Source: Onchidella celtica (Eukaryota; Mollusca; Gastropoda; Systellommatophora; Onchidiidae). Taken from it: a stretch of DNA of 64,000 nucleotides. The notes under the pieces are model-generated. The model did not search any database, was not told the DNA's origin, and saw only the letters and a program-made list of their open reading frames with translations. The stretch is taken from assembly GCA_963931925.1 (NCBI GenBank), contig OZ007569.1, positions 71,985,618 to 72,049,617 on the forward strand, read 5' to 3'. Shown piece by piece: positions 53,283 through 64,000 of this stretch (position 1 is the first letter of the stretch; each line of letters begins with the position of its first letter). The position numbers were made by a program, and so were the translations under genes.

Positions 53283-56129
53283 GGGTTTGGTTATGAAGGC
53301 TACATTTAGCCCCAGTAAACATATATGTAACAAAATATATATACATGTAGTTTGATTATTAAGGCTTTATGTGGCCTATATAAGGTCACCCGTAAAAAAA
53401 TTAAAATCATTAATTACATCTTAGTTTTCAAAATTTAAGGCCCAACTTAAAACACAACTGGAGGACTGACGAGGGCTACAATTTGTTAGAAAAGTTACCG
53501 CAGTTTACCACACGGTCCTCAATATGAATGTAATCACATCTTCCTTAGGTAAACAGATCACAGATGCCTACTTCTGATGTTTGATTGCATTGTTCAACCC
53601 TCACCTTCCCAAAAATTATGAATAATCATAACAGGACAATTTGTCGATCACCCTAGCCCTATATAGTATATGATTATTGCTATTATTAGATATGCACTGT
53701 TGCTGTGTTCAGCTTTTTTTTTTTTTTTTGTTGCATTTGTTTGGTTTGCCAATATAATCTAAGCTTATTAGGAATAAATGCGGACATGGTTCGCAAGAAA
53801 ATGTTATCAAAGGCATTGTTGTGTTTTGCTTGAACTGAATGGGTGTATAATTTGCTGATTGTTCTATAGTCAGCAAGATCTTCTTTTCTTTTCAATCGTT
53901 TTAATTACCAGATTAATATTATTTTAAACTGGAGCTAAACAACATGGCCAATTATCTGACAAACAGCCTTTAAGTAGGTGCCCATAAGCATCATTTAAAA
54001 AATGTTTTACATAGCACTATAGCCCAAAAGAACTTTTTATTTGGAGTAATGTAGTACTAAGGATATTTCTGTCTCTTAATTTTTAAGAAAGTTGTGAACT
54101 TTTACCTTTTTTTTAACTTTCGTAACAGTCAGTCAGTGCATCAATGCCATTTTCAGACTATCACATCTTGAACCAACACATTGTAATTATGTGCCTCATC
54201 AAAACCGCTGGAATGAAGTGACAGAGCTCAGCTGTTGTTTTTTTCCAGTTCAACAGACCCCAAGGTGACAACAACAGACAAAGCATTTGATCAGAAGCAA
54301 ATAATTTTATTTTCACTGGATTTTGTTGGTGTGGCTAATGTTTCTGCTGTTGTTATTGTGTTTAATCCTTTCAGTGTTACAGACCTTCCTAGTAGTTGCT
54401 GGAATTTTCCTAAAATACATGATGTATGTACGCTGTTACGAAGCTGGTCCCCTCTAGTGTTACGGGGCTCGACTAATGTCCCCGCCAGTTGTTATGACTT
54501 GGGTTATATGGGGAAGGATGTGCCCTCCGGTGTTACAGAGAGGGTCTTCTCAATGATGGTATTATGACTGCATTTAAATCGAGAGGTATTTAATATCTAA
54601 TCTTTCGTACCATGCCACACACTAAGAACAATCTGAATAAGTTTCATAAACAGACCTGCAGGGCCACAAATTTAATTACATTAATTACCCTAACAATTTT
54701 GTCTAGATCTATTATATGGTAAAGACAACATCAGCTGCATCAAATCCAAATTCAATAATACGTTACTAGAAGTCTACTCTAGATTCCTATAATATTATTA
54801 TACTTCTGACTCACTAATAATCTAAGTACTAATTATATATCTCTCAGATCTGGTCTGCCTACTATATGTCAATCAATATACTAATATGGTCTCTGGCGAC
54901 AATGTCATCTCAACTATTTGTGCCTAACGCTTATAATGAATCGAGCCCGTCAATACAAACTGACGTAGTTAAGTCTAGAGATCTACTCTTGGATGGGCTG
55001 GCAATTCCCAGCCTCATCCAGACAAATCAATCACAATTCACAGATGTGTATGCCATACATTCATACTAGTTGCAAGTCAATATATATCTTTGTCTTGCAT
55101 TCTTGGGTAGCACTCCTAGTATATGCGACAATCCTGTCCTACTGGATAACTGTTATGTTCAGCTCCTCGTTCATTGTTGAGTCATCAATAGACAAAACAC
55201 TTACGATTATTCCCTGGTGTTAGAAACCAGGGAACGATGGACAATAGCGGTGGGCATATCTCATTCAAGCATATGGATTCATCTCAAATGTCTATAGTGG
55301 ACTAGACATGAAGTCGTACCAAACTTTATGATTCTTCAGGCAGAATCGTGCCGACGCCTGCACAGATTGGAGTTTTCTGTATGGAGTGATGGACATAGGT
55401 ATGGCTACACTTTTATACTGTGTAGCCACCTGCACACTACCGTCCAAATCTCTAGATTTGATTAGTGCATCCATGCGAGCTCATCTCGCAGTATTAATAT
55501 ATTCTACGTGGGAGTTGGTCACGGCCTTGTACTAAAACAGACAAGGTCAATTTAAAATGTCAAAACAATTACTGAAATCTTTAAACCCTCGTGCTTTCTG
55601 CATTTTATGTACGAATTTCTGAACGCGACTAAGCGTCTTAAACTATCTATCCTTATTCGCCCCTTCTCTTCCCTTCTAAGTGTTCATCAAAATCACGGGG
55701 TCGAGCACGGCTCTGTCACTCCTAGCTATACATTTATTCTATCTCGCCCCACTTTCTTTCCATCTCTAAAACAAAAGTGTTTCAAACAAACTGTTCACGA
55801 GAACAGCTCAAGGACAAATTACGCTGGTTAAAATTAATAAGTCGTGAAAATTTACTCACTGAACGTCGTGACCTAGCACGGCATTTAGAAGACATTGTGT
55901 TCGTGACATACGCCGAGACCACAATAGCGGTCAATTGGGGGTAGGTTGGATCTATGATAAAGTATGGAAACAAACATGCATTAAAATGCATTGATATACA
56001 GAAGGGTTGAGTATTCATTCAAACTGATATGATTAGACTTCAGCATTAATTTCACTCGTGTCTGTTGATATCATTATTATTATTATTATTTTTATAATTG
56101 GTTGGCAATGAGTAAAACATACATTGTAT
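53283..56129. other. Noncoding stretch
   Basis: AT-rich. The part at 54840-55950 is richer in CTAG/TCTAGA-type words and might be an old retroelement, but no protein motif or LTR pair could be shown. Confidence 0.35.
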
Positions 56130-58125
56130 TTTTTGTTACAACCATGCAGAGAGAAAAGACCGGAAAACAACACACATAGAAAAAAATAATAAAAACATTA
56201 TTAGTAACCCAACTAGCACTGAAAGATGGTGCAAGTCCATCATCCACTTCACATAAAACTAAATAGGCACTAAATTTTTTCGCCTCATGAATTCCACCTG
56301 TCCAGATCCACTTGAAATGTTACAGAATGCTAGCCAGTAATATACATTAATAACAATAAGAACACGAAATCATCTTATTTACTCTTGAAAATAAAGAGAA
56401 ATATCAATATCAGAATCATCATCATCACCTTGGAATAATACAAAGATATAAGAGGGAGTGTAGAAACGACAGCAACATATGTGTGCATCACCTATGTACA
56501 TGTAAATGAAATGTATTAAATCTTTTCAACTATTCCTGTAGAACTGGACAGAAAGCTTTAGTGAAATAGCCTTGACAGTTGAGTAGACGGACAGAGTAAG
56601 TCCACTGAGACAAAAGTAATGCATTGTAAAAAGTAAGATCTATAGCATGTTAAGGCAAAATTCGATCGATCATGTTGCAGTAACAGAATTTCTTGTTAGT
56701 GAATATTATTCTTTGATAGCTTATTTGTAGAAAGATATACATTTCATGTACCTTATGGTTTAGGACACTGGGTTAGTTTGCAAGGCATGTGAAAGATTGA
56801 ACTTATGTGTTATAGTGAATAAGGGTTTGTCACTCGCGAGTGAAATAAAATTTAAAAAAAAGACCTTGTCCGTCTTTACCTTCCTAAGCTTGACACATCC
56901 CTTGCCAGAGGATTTAACAAGTGTGTATTCGCACACAAAATTACTCTAAAATGACTTCATTTTTATGAGCGTGTTAATTATTTCATCCATTGCGACTAAG
57001 TGTTTTTCAGTGCCAAACAAACAAGACAGTGAAAATTTTACTCCTGGGCAACCGTGCAACCATGAAAACAACTACAACATGACAACGAACGTGAGTGAAA
57101 TGAGGTTTAAAGTTGAATCATATCAGTTTGAATGGATATTCAACCCATAGTATATCAATACATAATAATGCATGTTTTTTCCTCTGAATTGTATAATGAT
57201 TTACGGAAGTCAAGAGTGTAAGTATGTATGTATTACTATGGTGCCCGTTGACAGTGATAAAAAATGAATTAAACTATGATTGAAATAAACTGTGGTGTTT
57301 AGGCCAAACTATATTCCACCAGTCCAGATTATACTCCCATATTCAGGCAAAATATTCAAGGATACAACATTAATTTTTTAAAATTTTATTTCACCCGTAA
57401 GTGACATCCCTTTATTCATTATTACACATAATTGCAATCCTTCAAATGCTCTGCAAAACTAATCCAGTGCCTTAAACCATCAGCTACTTGAAATGTACAC
57501 CTTTCTACAAATAGGCTATCAAAGAATTTATTAACAAGAAATATTAACGCAATATGATCCATCTAATTTTTTGCCGTAAGAAACTGTAATTATTTTCTAC
57601 AATGCACTGTTGTCTCAGTGAATTTAATCTGTCAGTTTTCACGACTATTAAAGCTACTAAATTAAAGCTTTCTGTCCAGTTCTACTTGAATAGTTGAAAA
57701 GATTAAACATATTTTTTACATATACATGTAGTTGGTAAACACACTTTGCTGCTTATAGATTCTTGAATGGTGTGTAGGTCATTTTTATATTCCTTCTTAT
57801 CTTTATAATATCCCAAGACGATGATGATGATGGTGATTTTGATATTGATTATAGTCTCTTTGTTTTCAAGAGTAAATAAGATGATTTCGTGTTCTTATTT
57901 TCATTAGTGTATATTGCTGGTTAGCATTCTGTAGCGTCTCAAGTGGATCAGGACAGGTTAAGTTCATGATGTGAAAATTTTTTAGTACGTATTTAGGTTT
58001 TGTGTGAAGTGTTTAATGTCTGCTGGATGATGGAATTGCACCATCTGTCAGTTGGTTAATAAAATGTTGTTGTTTTCTCTGTGTGTTCTTTCTCGGCCTT
58101 TTCTCTCTGCATTATTGTAACTTTA
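56130..58125. repeat. Large foldback element: inverted repeat with about 730-bp arms
   Basis: Left arm about 56130-56857, right arm about 57377-58125. Reverse complement of the right arm follows the left arm along its whole length with small indels; examples are ATGCAGAGAGAAAAG, AACACGAAATCATCTTATTT, GTAGAACTGGACAGAAAGC and GTGAAATAAAATTT. The loop is about 520 bp. Part of the loop (56935-57300) recurs as a diverged direct copy at about 58180-58545. No transposase motif is seen. A non-autonomous DNA transposon with long terminal inverted repeats, or a local inverted duplication, would both fit. Confidence 0.8.
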
Positions 58126-58179
58126 TACGTAGATCTAATTGTTCTGACATATCAAACACATTTCTGATTTTCCAAAATT

Positions 58180-58545
58180 AAAATAAAATTCAGATGACTT
58201 TACACTTATGAGTCTTATAATTATTTCATACCTTGCATTAAGCACATGTCAGTGATGTCAAAAAAAACCAAAACAACAAATACAATATATGTTTAACTAA
58301 TGGACAACTAATTATGAAAAAAAACAACTAATAACAATACCAACGGACACAAGTAAAATTAGTGTTAAAGTCTAATCATATCAATTTTGTATATCAATGC
58401 TTTTTACTGCATGTTTATTTCCTCTCCAATTTAGTCCAATGTATCATAATTTACAAGAGTCAAGAATATATGCTTCAATATGATACCTGATGACAGGGAT
58501 AATGAACAATTTAAACTAAAGTTGAAATAAGCTGTGGTCTTGACT
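58180..58545 (+). repeat. Direct copy of the foldback loop
   Basis: Diverged direct repeat of 56935-57300, sharing ATTATTTCAT, TCAGTG, TAATCATATCA/GAATCATATCA, TATATCAAT, GCATGTTT, TTTACAAGAGTCAAGA-like and GTTGAAATAAGCTGTGGT-like words in the same order. Confidence 0.65.
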
Positions 58546-58564
58546 TGTTTAAAAAAAAAAAATA

Positions 58565-58725
58565 GGGGGTATAATCTGGACTGGGGGGGTATAGTCTGGC
58601 CTAGCCCAAAGTATCCCCCGGGGTATAAACTGGCCTAGCCCAGAATATACCCCGGGGTATATTCTGGGCTAGGCCAGTTTAACCCCGGGTATAGTCTGGC
58701 GGGGGTATAATCTGGCCTGCTACAC
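58565..58725. repeat. GGGGTATA-TCTGG repeat cluster with a 56-bp perfect palindrome
   Basis: Several direct and inverted copies of a GGGGTATA(A/G)TCTGG word. The core 58626-58681 is a perfect palindrome centred between 58653 and 58654 (half-site ends AATATACCCC|GGGGTATATT). A reverse-orientation copy of the flanking words is at 57301-57345, inside the loop of the foldback element. Confidence 0.85.
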
Positions 58726-58912
58726 CGGTAGTAAATTCAAGGTGTTTTTTCACTTTTGAAAATGCCATTATTAACTTTCATAGCCTTTAAGCTAGTATAA
58801 TAAATTTGGTATCAAAATTCTTGGAAAAGCAAGCTCCATCAGATTAGACAATAACCGGTGAGAAAGTAAAAATCAGTTTGGACTACTTACCACTATTAGT
58901 AGTAGGAAATAT

Positions 58913-59078
58913 CGACCATTTTCTGTGTTCTCTCTTAGTTTGCGTTTCATTTATCATTTGTGTATTTTGTTCTTACGCGAGGCTTTGCTGGATACAACTT
59001 TTTCTTTCCGCCAAATTTTGACTTAACCTTCAGCCTTGCTGCGACCCCACAGTTTTTCTGTGGTTTTTATAATATTTC
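58913..59078 (+). repeat. Second copy of the 30.9-kb dispersed repeat
   Basis: Diverged copy of 30888-31047, including GACCATTTTC, CGAGGCTTTGCTGGATACAA-like, CCAAATTTTGAC and the well-kept GCTGCGACCCCACAGTTTTT end. Only one arm is present here, so the foldback at 30.7 kb is a rearranged form. Confidence 0.75.
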
Positions 59079-59285
59079 GTCAGTTTCTTACTACTGGCCG
59101 CCTATCCCTTTGTGCCGTATTGTGCTTCTCTGATCTTTCCTTTTATTTTGATAATTGTATATGATTGTTTATTGGTTTATCTTACTATTCAAATCTTTTA
59201 TTGTTTGATTGTTTTATCTTTTCAATTTTCCACTTTTTTTTCTCTTTTGTTGTTTTTTCGTTTTTTGACGAACGACACTGTAGAC

Positions 59286-60402
59286 TGTCACGAGTGGAGT
59301 GAGCGATAGTTAATAATTACGGGGGGGGGGGGGAAAGGAGGAGAGTAAAATTAACGCACGGAGACAAGTGAGAAGTCGTGCATGTCATGAGTGGGGGGTC
59401 TGAATGAGACGAATGCGCTTTAGTACTAGCACTGCAAGTTAGAAGGTCCTACGGAGCGGACCTGTGAATAAGAGCCCATCGGGCGGACATAAAGGGAGCA
59501 GTCGAGAAGACTATCGAGAGAGTCTTTCCAGTAATGACTGGTATGTAGAACGTTGATTGATTATTATGATTGATGTATTATATTATATTCGTCTATTACC
59601 ATGATGTGAATAAGTATATGTGAGGAATGTGGAAGTCCTTGATATTGGATATAGCAATGTGCGCCATGAGCGATAGTATGAAAGTGAGTTCATGGATTTG
59701 TAGCACGAGTGAGTATTGTATACTCCGATGGAGATGTGTTACCGTAAGATGTGTGGTGAGTGAAAGGTGAACTATTATGTGTACACTTCATGAGTTGTAA
59801 GGAGAGGTGGAGTGAATAGAATGGAAGGGTGTTATACCAATGTAATGTTATTCTTGTAGGTGTCGGGGACGGGCCGAAGAGCCACCTCGATGAACACAAG
59901 TGATAGGCCAGCATAGGGCCGGAGGCCATACATAGGCCAGAAGTGAGACTGTCGGTGTAGGACAGTAGAGGCACCTAAAGTCGTGGCAGTCAGGCCACGG
60001 ACAGGGACGTAGATATGAGAGTGAATGAGATACCATAGTATTGCCATGTTGATGGGCAAGTGAACTGATAAGTTGTATGACAATAGGCGGTGATATGGAG
60101 AGACTGCGGTGCCAGTGAATTACTAAGGTGCTATTAAGACCCTGAGGGGAGAGGCTGAGGCCGAAGTGCCTTTAGGAGTAACTACCGGATTGTGGATCCG
60201 AGGGAGAGTGTGTGTGAGAATAAGGCCGTTGTACGGCAAGTCATTTCAATAATATCATGTATGTAATTGCGCTATTATATGTATAATTATGTTTAATAAA
60301 TGTGTGAGTCTGATGGGTTGTTCTGTTAAGTGTTAAACTTGTTCGTTCGTGATTGTTGTCCTGTCATAACTTATTACATCTCCCAGTCTGGGATTTGTGA
60401 CA
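59286..60402. mobile_element. Solo LTR, family A, copy 2
   Basis: 1117 bp, TGTCACGAG...TTTGTGACA, target duplication TAGAC at 59281-59285 and 60403-60407. Nearly identical to 11407-12521 with a few substitutions and short indels (for example in the G-run near 59320 and the AATAAA region near 60295). Confidence 0.85.
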
Positions 60403-60805
60403 TAGACCACCAACATGTTCGGAGTCTTCGTCTGCGGCTGTTTGTCTCCCAGACCACCAACGCGTTAGCTTGTCCGATCCAAACGGGTCCAGTAAATATC
60501 TCTTATGTTCAATCCTATTACGCAATTATGACGTCACTCGCCGACAGCTCCAAAACGAAAAAAAAAACGACCGGTCTAACTCTACCTATCAGTATTCGAA
60601 CACGTGCTGTGGTCGCGTGGCACAGTGCTTTTGACGTTAGGTGAAAATCTGTCATTACTAGAACTACATGTATTTGAAAAAGCATGCCCATGTTTATTTC
60701 ATGTGGACATTAAGTATTAACTGAATTGTTATCAACCAGACAGAAATGATATAAAAGATCAACCATGGAGAAATACTTTCATTAACTGGCATTTTCGACT
60801 TCATT
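60403..60805. other. Noncoding segment between the solo LTR and the MULE pseudogene
   Basis: No gene recognised. It contains a TTCGAACAC word near 60595 that looks like half of a Pol III B box but lacks a partner. Confidence 0.35.
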
Positions 60806-61445
60806 ATGGGGGTATACACAACGAATAAAGGAGGAAAGGGACTTTTCTTTAATCAGAACCACAGCTATGCCATTGGAGAACGAAAGAACAAAACAAAAAC
60901 TATTCGATGGAGGTGTGCAAAGCGCTCTTGCCGTGCAAGCATGTTAACAGATGAAGACTGCGTCGAAGTTTAAAACGACAACAAGAGGCCATAATCATCG
61001 AGAAACTTCACAATATGACACAGACATGAGAAGTCTACGCAACAGTCTTAAGAGAAAAGCCACAGAACAGCCACTGGAGAGATCGATGAAATTAGTATAT
61101 AGAGAGGCAGCATCTACATCTACAATTAACATGAAAGATGTGGAAAACCTATGCCGTCAAGTCTGAACCGTCGAAAGACCAGTCTCAATTTGCCAATAAG
61201 TCGCCAAGCAACACGTCACGTTTTGAAAGAGTTTTCCATCGATTTCATTACAAGAGTTGATGAAGATGCAGAAATCGTTGTTTTGTCGACTGACGGAAAC
61301 TAGTAATTATTTGCAAGTTCAGCAAATTTACTATTTTACCAACTGCACACCATTTATGGGCAAAAAATGGCGTCTTCATTCCCTGCAGCTTTGCTTTGCT
61401 GCGAGACAAGAGAGAAAAAACATACACTCGTCTTTTGCTAATTAA
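60806..61445 (+). pseudogene. FLYWCH-MULE transposase pseudogene, 5' part
   Basis: From ATG 60806: GGKGLFFNQNHSYAIGERKN, IRWRCAKRSCRASMLT, then a 1-nt frameshift near 60965 into RGHNHRE. This is a FLYWCH zinc finger (C-C-H-H). Further on, after more breaks, FYQLHTIYG and IPCSFALLRDKREKTYTRLL match the start of a MULE transposase domain (about 61330-61440). The reading frame is then cut by a LINE and resumes at about 63706. Confidence 0.75.
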
Positions 61446-61449
61446 GATT

Positions 61450-63705
61450 AAGTCAGACAAACCCATTAAAAAGACTGTTACTATCTGGAATGAAAGTGTA
61501 TGTGAAAAGATGTGTGGATGTTTTGAATGTACTGATGGGTCTGTTTTTCGCCATGCTTGTGACAATATTCATGATTTGAATTATACAAGTGTCAAGTTTT
61601 GTGAAGACCTTGTCTGGGAGAAGAGGCAAATTACATGCTTTTCTAATAACAAGCCACGGATTAATAAAGAGATAAAATTATTATTAAATGAAAAGAAGAG
61701 AGTGTTCAAGAAGAAGAAGGCACAGAGAAGAAAGAAATGAAGAAGAAACTGAAAGCAAAGATTAAAATAAGCAAAGATGAGTACATGTATAAAAACAAAC
61801 TTGAACAACAGTTTGGCCAAATAATCACTCGGACGCATGGAACTGCCCGAAGAGAATCGTGGGGTACTCATCTAAACAAACACATTTTGGTGTTCAAAAT
61901 GGAAATCAATGAACTGAATAAATTCTATGCTCGTTTTGACAACCATGATTTTACAGAAAATATAGAGGAGATAAAAAGAAAAACACTGAACATTTTTTTT
62001 AAAATGAGGAGCCCATTGTTGTGAGCGAGCCTGAGGTAATTAGAGTCTTTTCTAGCTTAAATGTAAACAAAGCTTGCGGCCTGATGGGATGAAAGGTAAA
62101 ATTCTTAACATACTATATGCTCATGTCAATTAGCAAAGACGTTTACACCTATCTTCAACATGTCACTAATGAGCCATATTGTTCCTATTTATTGGGAAAC
62201 GTCACAGAAACCTGTGCTTAAAAGGGAAAGAGTGTCGGAAATGAATGACTTACGTTCTGTCGCTCTCACCTCTGTTGTAATGAAATGTATGGAGAAAATT
62301 GTACTGCCTAGGCTGCTCTCCTTTATCTTTCCAAGACCCAACGCAGTTTGCCTACCGTGAACAGAGAGGTGTTGATGGTGCCATACTTTATTTTTTAGAT
62401 AATATTTACAAACACATTGACTCACCCAACAACTATGCCAGGGTGCTATTCGTGGATTTTTCAAGTGCCTTCAATACGATCCAACCTCATTTACGTGTTT
62501 CACAACTTTTAAACATGCGGGTGAACAAAAATCTTATGGCATGGATTTTAGATTTTCTCATCCATCGACCCCAGTACGTTAAATTAAAGGCAAGTAACAG
62601 CAGCCACCAGGGTACCCACACATTATTACATGTCATCTAATATTTCCATCAAAACAGACGCTTACCAGGGCTGCGTGTTGTCACCTGCCTCCCCTCCCCC
62701 CCCCTTTTTTTTCTACTGCCTATACTAGCCAGTGCGGAAGTAAACATGCAAATATTCCCCTTATAAAGTTTGCAGATGATACCACCATACAAGGATTGAT
62801 TTCTGACCCACTCGATGAAGACCCTTTTTTAAATACTATACAATGGTTTATCCAGTGGTGTGAATATCACTTCTTACTATTAAATGTACAGAAAACAAAG
62901 GAAATGGTAACTGTTTTCAGAACAAACGCAACATCACTTCCACCGCTTAAAATCTATGATAAAAATGTCGATAGAGTCGACTCTTATAAATATCTTGGAA
63001 GAATCCATGTCGACTCCAAACTTGATTGGCATGCTCATGCTACCTCAGTTCACACAAAGGCAAACAAAAAATGTATTTTTTTTTAGGAAACTTCGATCAT
63101 TTAATGTAGATAAAATACTCATTCAGATATTTCATAAATCAACTATCTAAAGTATCATTCTATTTTTTATTACAGCCTGGGGAAGAAATGCAAAGGAGCA
63201 CAGGAACTAAATTAATAACTCTATTATAAAAAAAGCTTGCTATCTAACTAAGTGTGAATACGTGAACTTTGAGGAGTTGTTTGAGCATTCGTGCAAACAG
63301 AAACTAAAATCAATTCTAAATGAGTGCTTCCACCTCTTGTTCCATCAGATAGTCCGATTCCAAAGAAGTGAACGAATATTGTATTTAAAAACAGACAGCG
63401 CTATAGACAATCTTTTTTGCCATCCGCTATTCCAAGTAGTAGCAGTGTTTCCTGATGTAATGTGCTGTTGTTAAGTTTTCCTAATGGATTGTTCTAACAG
63501 TATGTGTGTGTGTGAGCAATGTTCTTACTTGCTGGTAATATTGTGTGAACAATGTGCGTGCGTGTGGTATGCGTGAAAGATTTATAGGTCTTAGATATTG
63601 TAATTACTGTTGTACCACTACTGATGCTGTAACAACAAATTTCTTGGAAACGGGATAATAATGTTTTATCTTCTCTTATCTATCTCATTTTATCTTATCT
63701 TATTA
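61450..63705 (+). mobile_element. 5'-truncated L2/Rex-like LINE inserted in the MULE pseudogene
   Basis: Pieces: CGCFECTDGSVF, CEDLVWEKRQITCFSNNKPR and a Lys-rich helix (61440-62020, linker after endonuclease); SEMNDLRSVALTSVVMKCME, FAYREQRGVDGAILY, FVDFSSAFNTIQP, FADDTT at 62769-62780 (reverse transcriptase); NVQKTKEMV, YKYLG, FRKLRSFNVDK, FITAWGRN, then a 3' UTR and a TTATC-type tail (63655-63705). Frameshifts or stops near 62030, 62640, 63085 and 63150 make it nonfunctional. Same family as 47130-47830. Confidence 0.8.
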
Positions 63706-64000
63706 GTGAGATGATTGTTGATAGAGGTGCACAGCTGCAACCAGATGTGATCCATTGTGACGTAGACTGTTAGAGGAAACTGTTATGGCCGCAGTGAGAC
63801 AGCAATTGTCACCAACAGAAACAAAAAGCTTGTCAGTTTCAGGTCGGCCAAGCATGGTTTCGAAAACTTCAAGAACTCGAGGTCTCAGTATGGCTGAAAT
63901 CCTTCTTTGGACTTTCGGCATTACAACCAGGGGAAGTACAAGATTGTTTTGCTTTTCTTATCATGGCGCAGGCACCCGAAAGTGCCAACTTAGGACAGTT
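63706..64000 (+). pseudogene. FLYWCH-MULE transposase pseudogene, 3' part (runs off the window)
   Basis: Reads RGAQLQPDVIHCDVD, then in another frame FQVGQAWFRKLQEL and WLKSFFGLSALQPGEVQDCF. These match the middle of MULE transposases (the HcDvd-type acidic position, the GQAWFRKLQ-like C/H region and the FxxL-LxPGEV region). It continues the reading of 60806-61445 on the far side of the LINE and is also frameshifted. Confidence 0.65.

Noticed and set aside
54840-55950. Possible LTR or retroelement leader
   Set aside because: No TG...CA pair, target duplication, primer site or protein motif could be confirmed.
60570-60650. tRNA-like segment with a TTCGAACAC word
   Set aside because: No A box at the right distance and strand, so neither a tRNA gene nor a SINE can be supported.
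1-64000. CRISPR arrays, rRNA genes, bacterial operons
   Set aside because: Introns, LINEs, LTR elements and SINEs show a eukaryotic chromosome; no direct-repeat/spacer array or rRNA sequence was seen.

Overview
This is a eukaryotic window from an AT-rich, intron-rich metazoan genome that is heavily loaded with transposable elements. A lophotrochozoan, most likely a mollusc, fits best: there is an AIG1/GIMAP-family GTPase locus, RTE-like and L2/CR1-like non-LTR elements, a Gmr1-like Ty3/Gypsy element, a FLYWCH-MULE transposon and a tRNA-derived SINE. No species can be named from the sequence alone.

The main host locus lies on the + strand. Eight exons (914-1030, 2306-2497, 21843-22002, 23147-23482, 28074-28157, 29479-29573, 31702-31899, 38381-39994) have consensus splice sites and phase-compatible junctions. 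Together they give a 931-codon reading frame. Exons 1-4 resemble, tentatively, the N-terminal module of stonustoxin-like (SNTX) MACPF-related proteins; exons 5-7 are a charged helical linker. The last exon is one uninterrupted ORF that fuses an AIG1 GTPase domain to a Hedgehog-type Hint (autoprocessing) domain. A second AIG1 exon (42008-43144), also phase 0 and without its own start codon, lacks the Hint domain. It could be an alternative terminal exon of the same gene. A short AIG1 relic lies between them near 40.55 kb. The AIG1-Hint fusion and its possible Hint-free splice partner are the most interesting content of the window.

The 19-kb intron 2 holds a nest of retroelements. A minus-strand RTE-like LINE (3424-15479, 13-bp target duplication) was hit by three LTR insertions, each with a 5-bp target duplication: a complete Gmr1-like Ty3/Gypsy element (3897-10560, LTRs identical by eye, one intact gag-pol ORF with integrase before reverse transcriptase), a 1.1-kb solo LTR (11407-12521) and a solo LTR related to the Gmr1-like LTR (13829-14768) that later suffered a 323-bp tandem duplication. 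Removing the insertions restores reading-frame continuity in the LINE.

Elsewhere there are LINE 3' fragments (20.4-21.0, 33.6-35.9, 45.1, 45.8-46.1, 47.1-47.8, 52.6-53.3 kb), a decayed minus-strand pseudogene of a widespread repeat-borne ORF family (24.4-26.4 kb), several foldback repeats (30.7, 37.0, 56.1-58.1 kb), a 56-bp perfect palindrome (58.65 kb), a second copy of the 1.1-kb solo LTR (59286-60402), and a FLYWCH-MULE transposon pseudogene (from 60.8 kb to the window end) split by an L2-like LINE.
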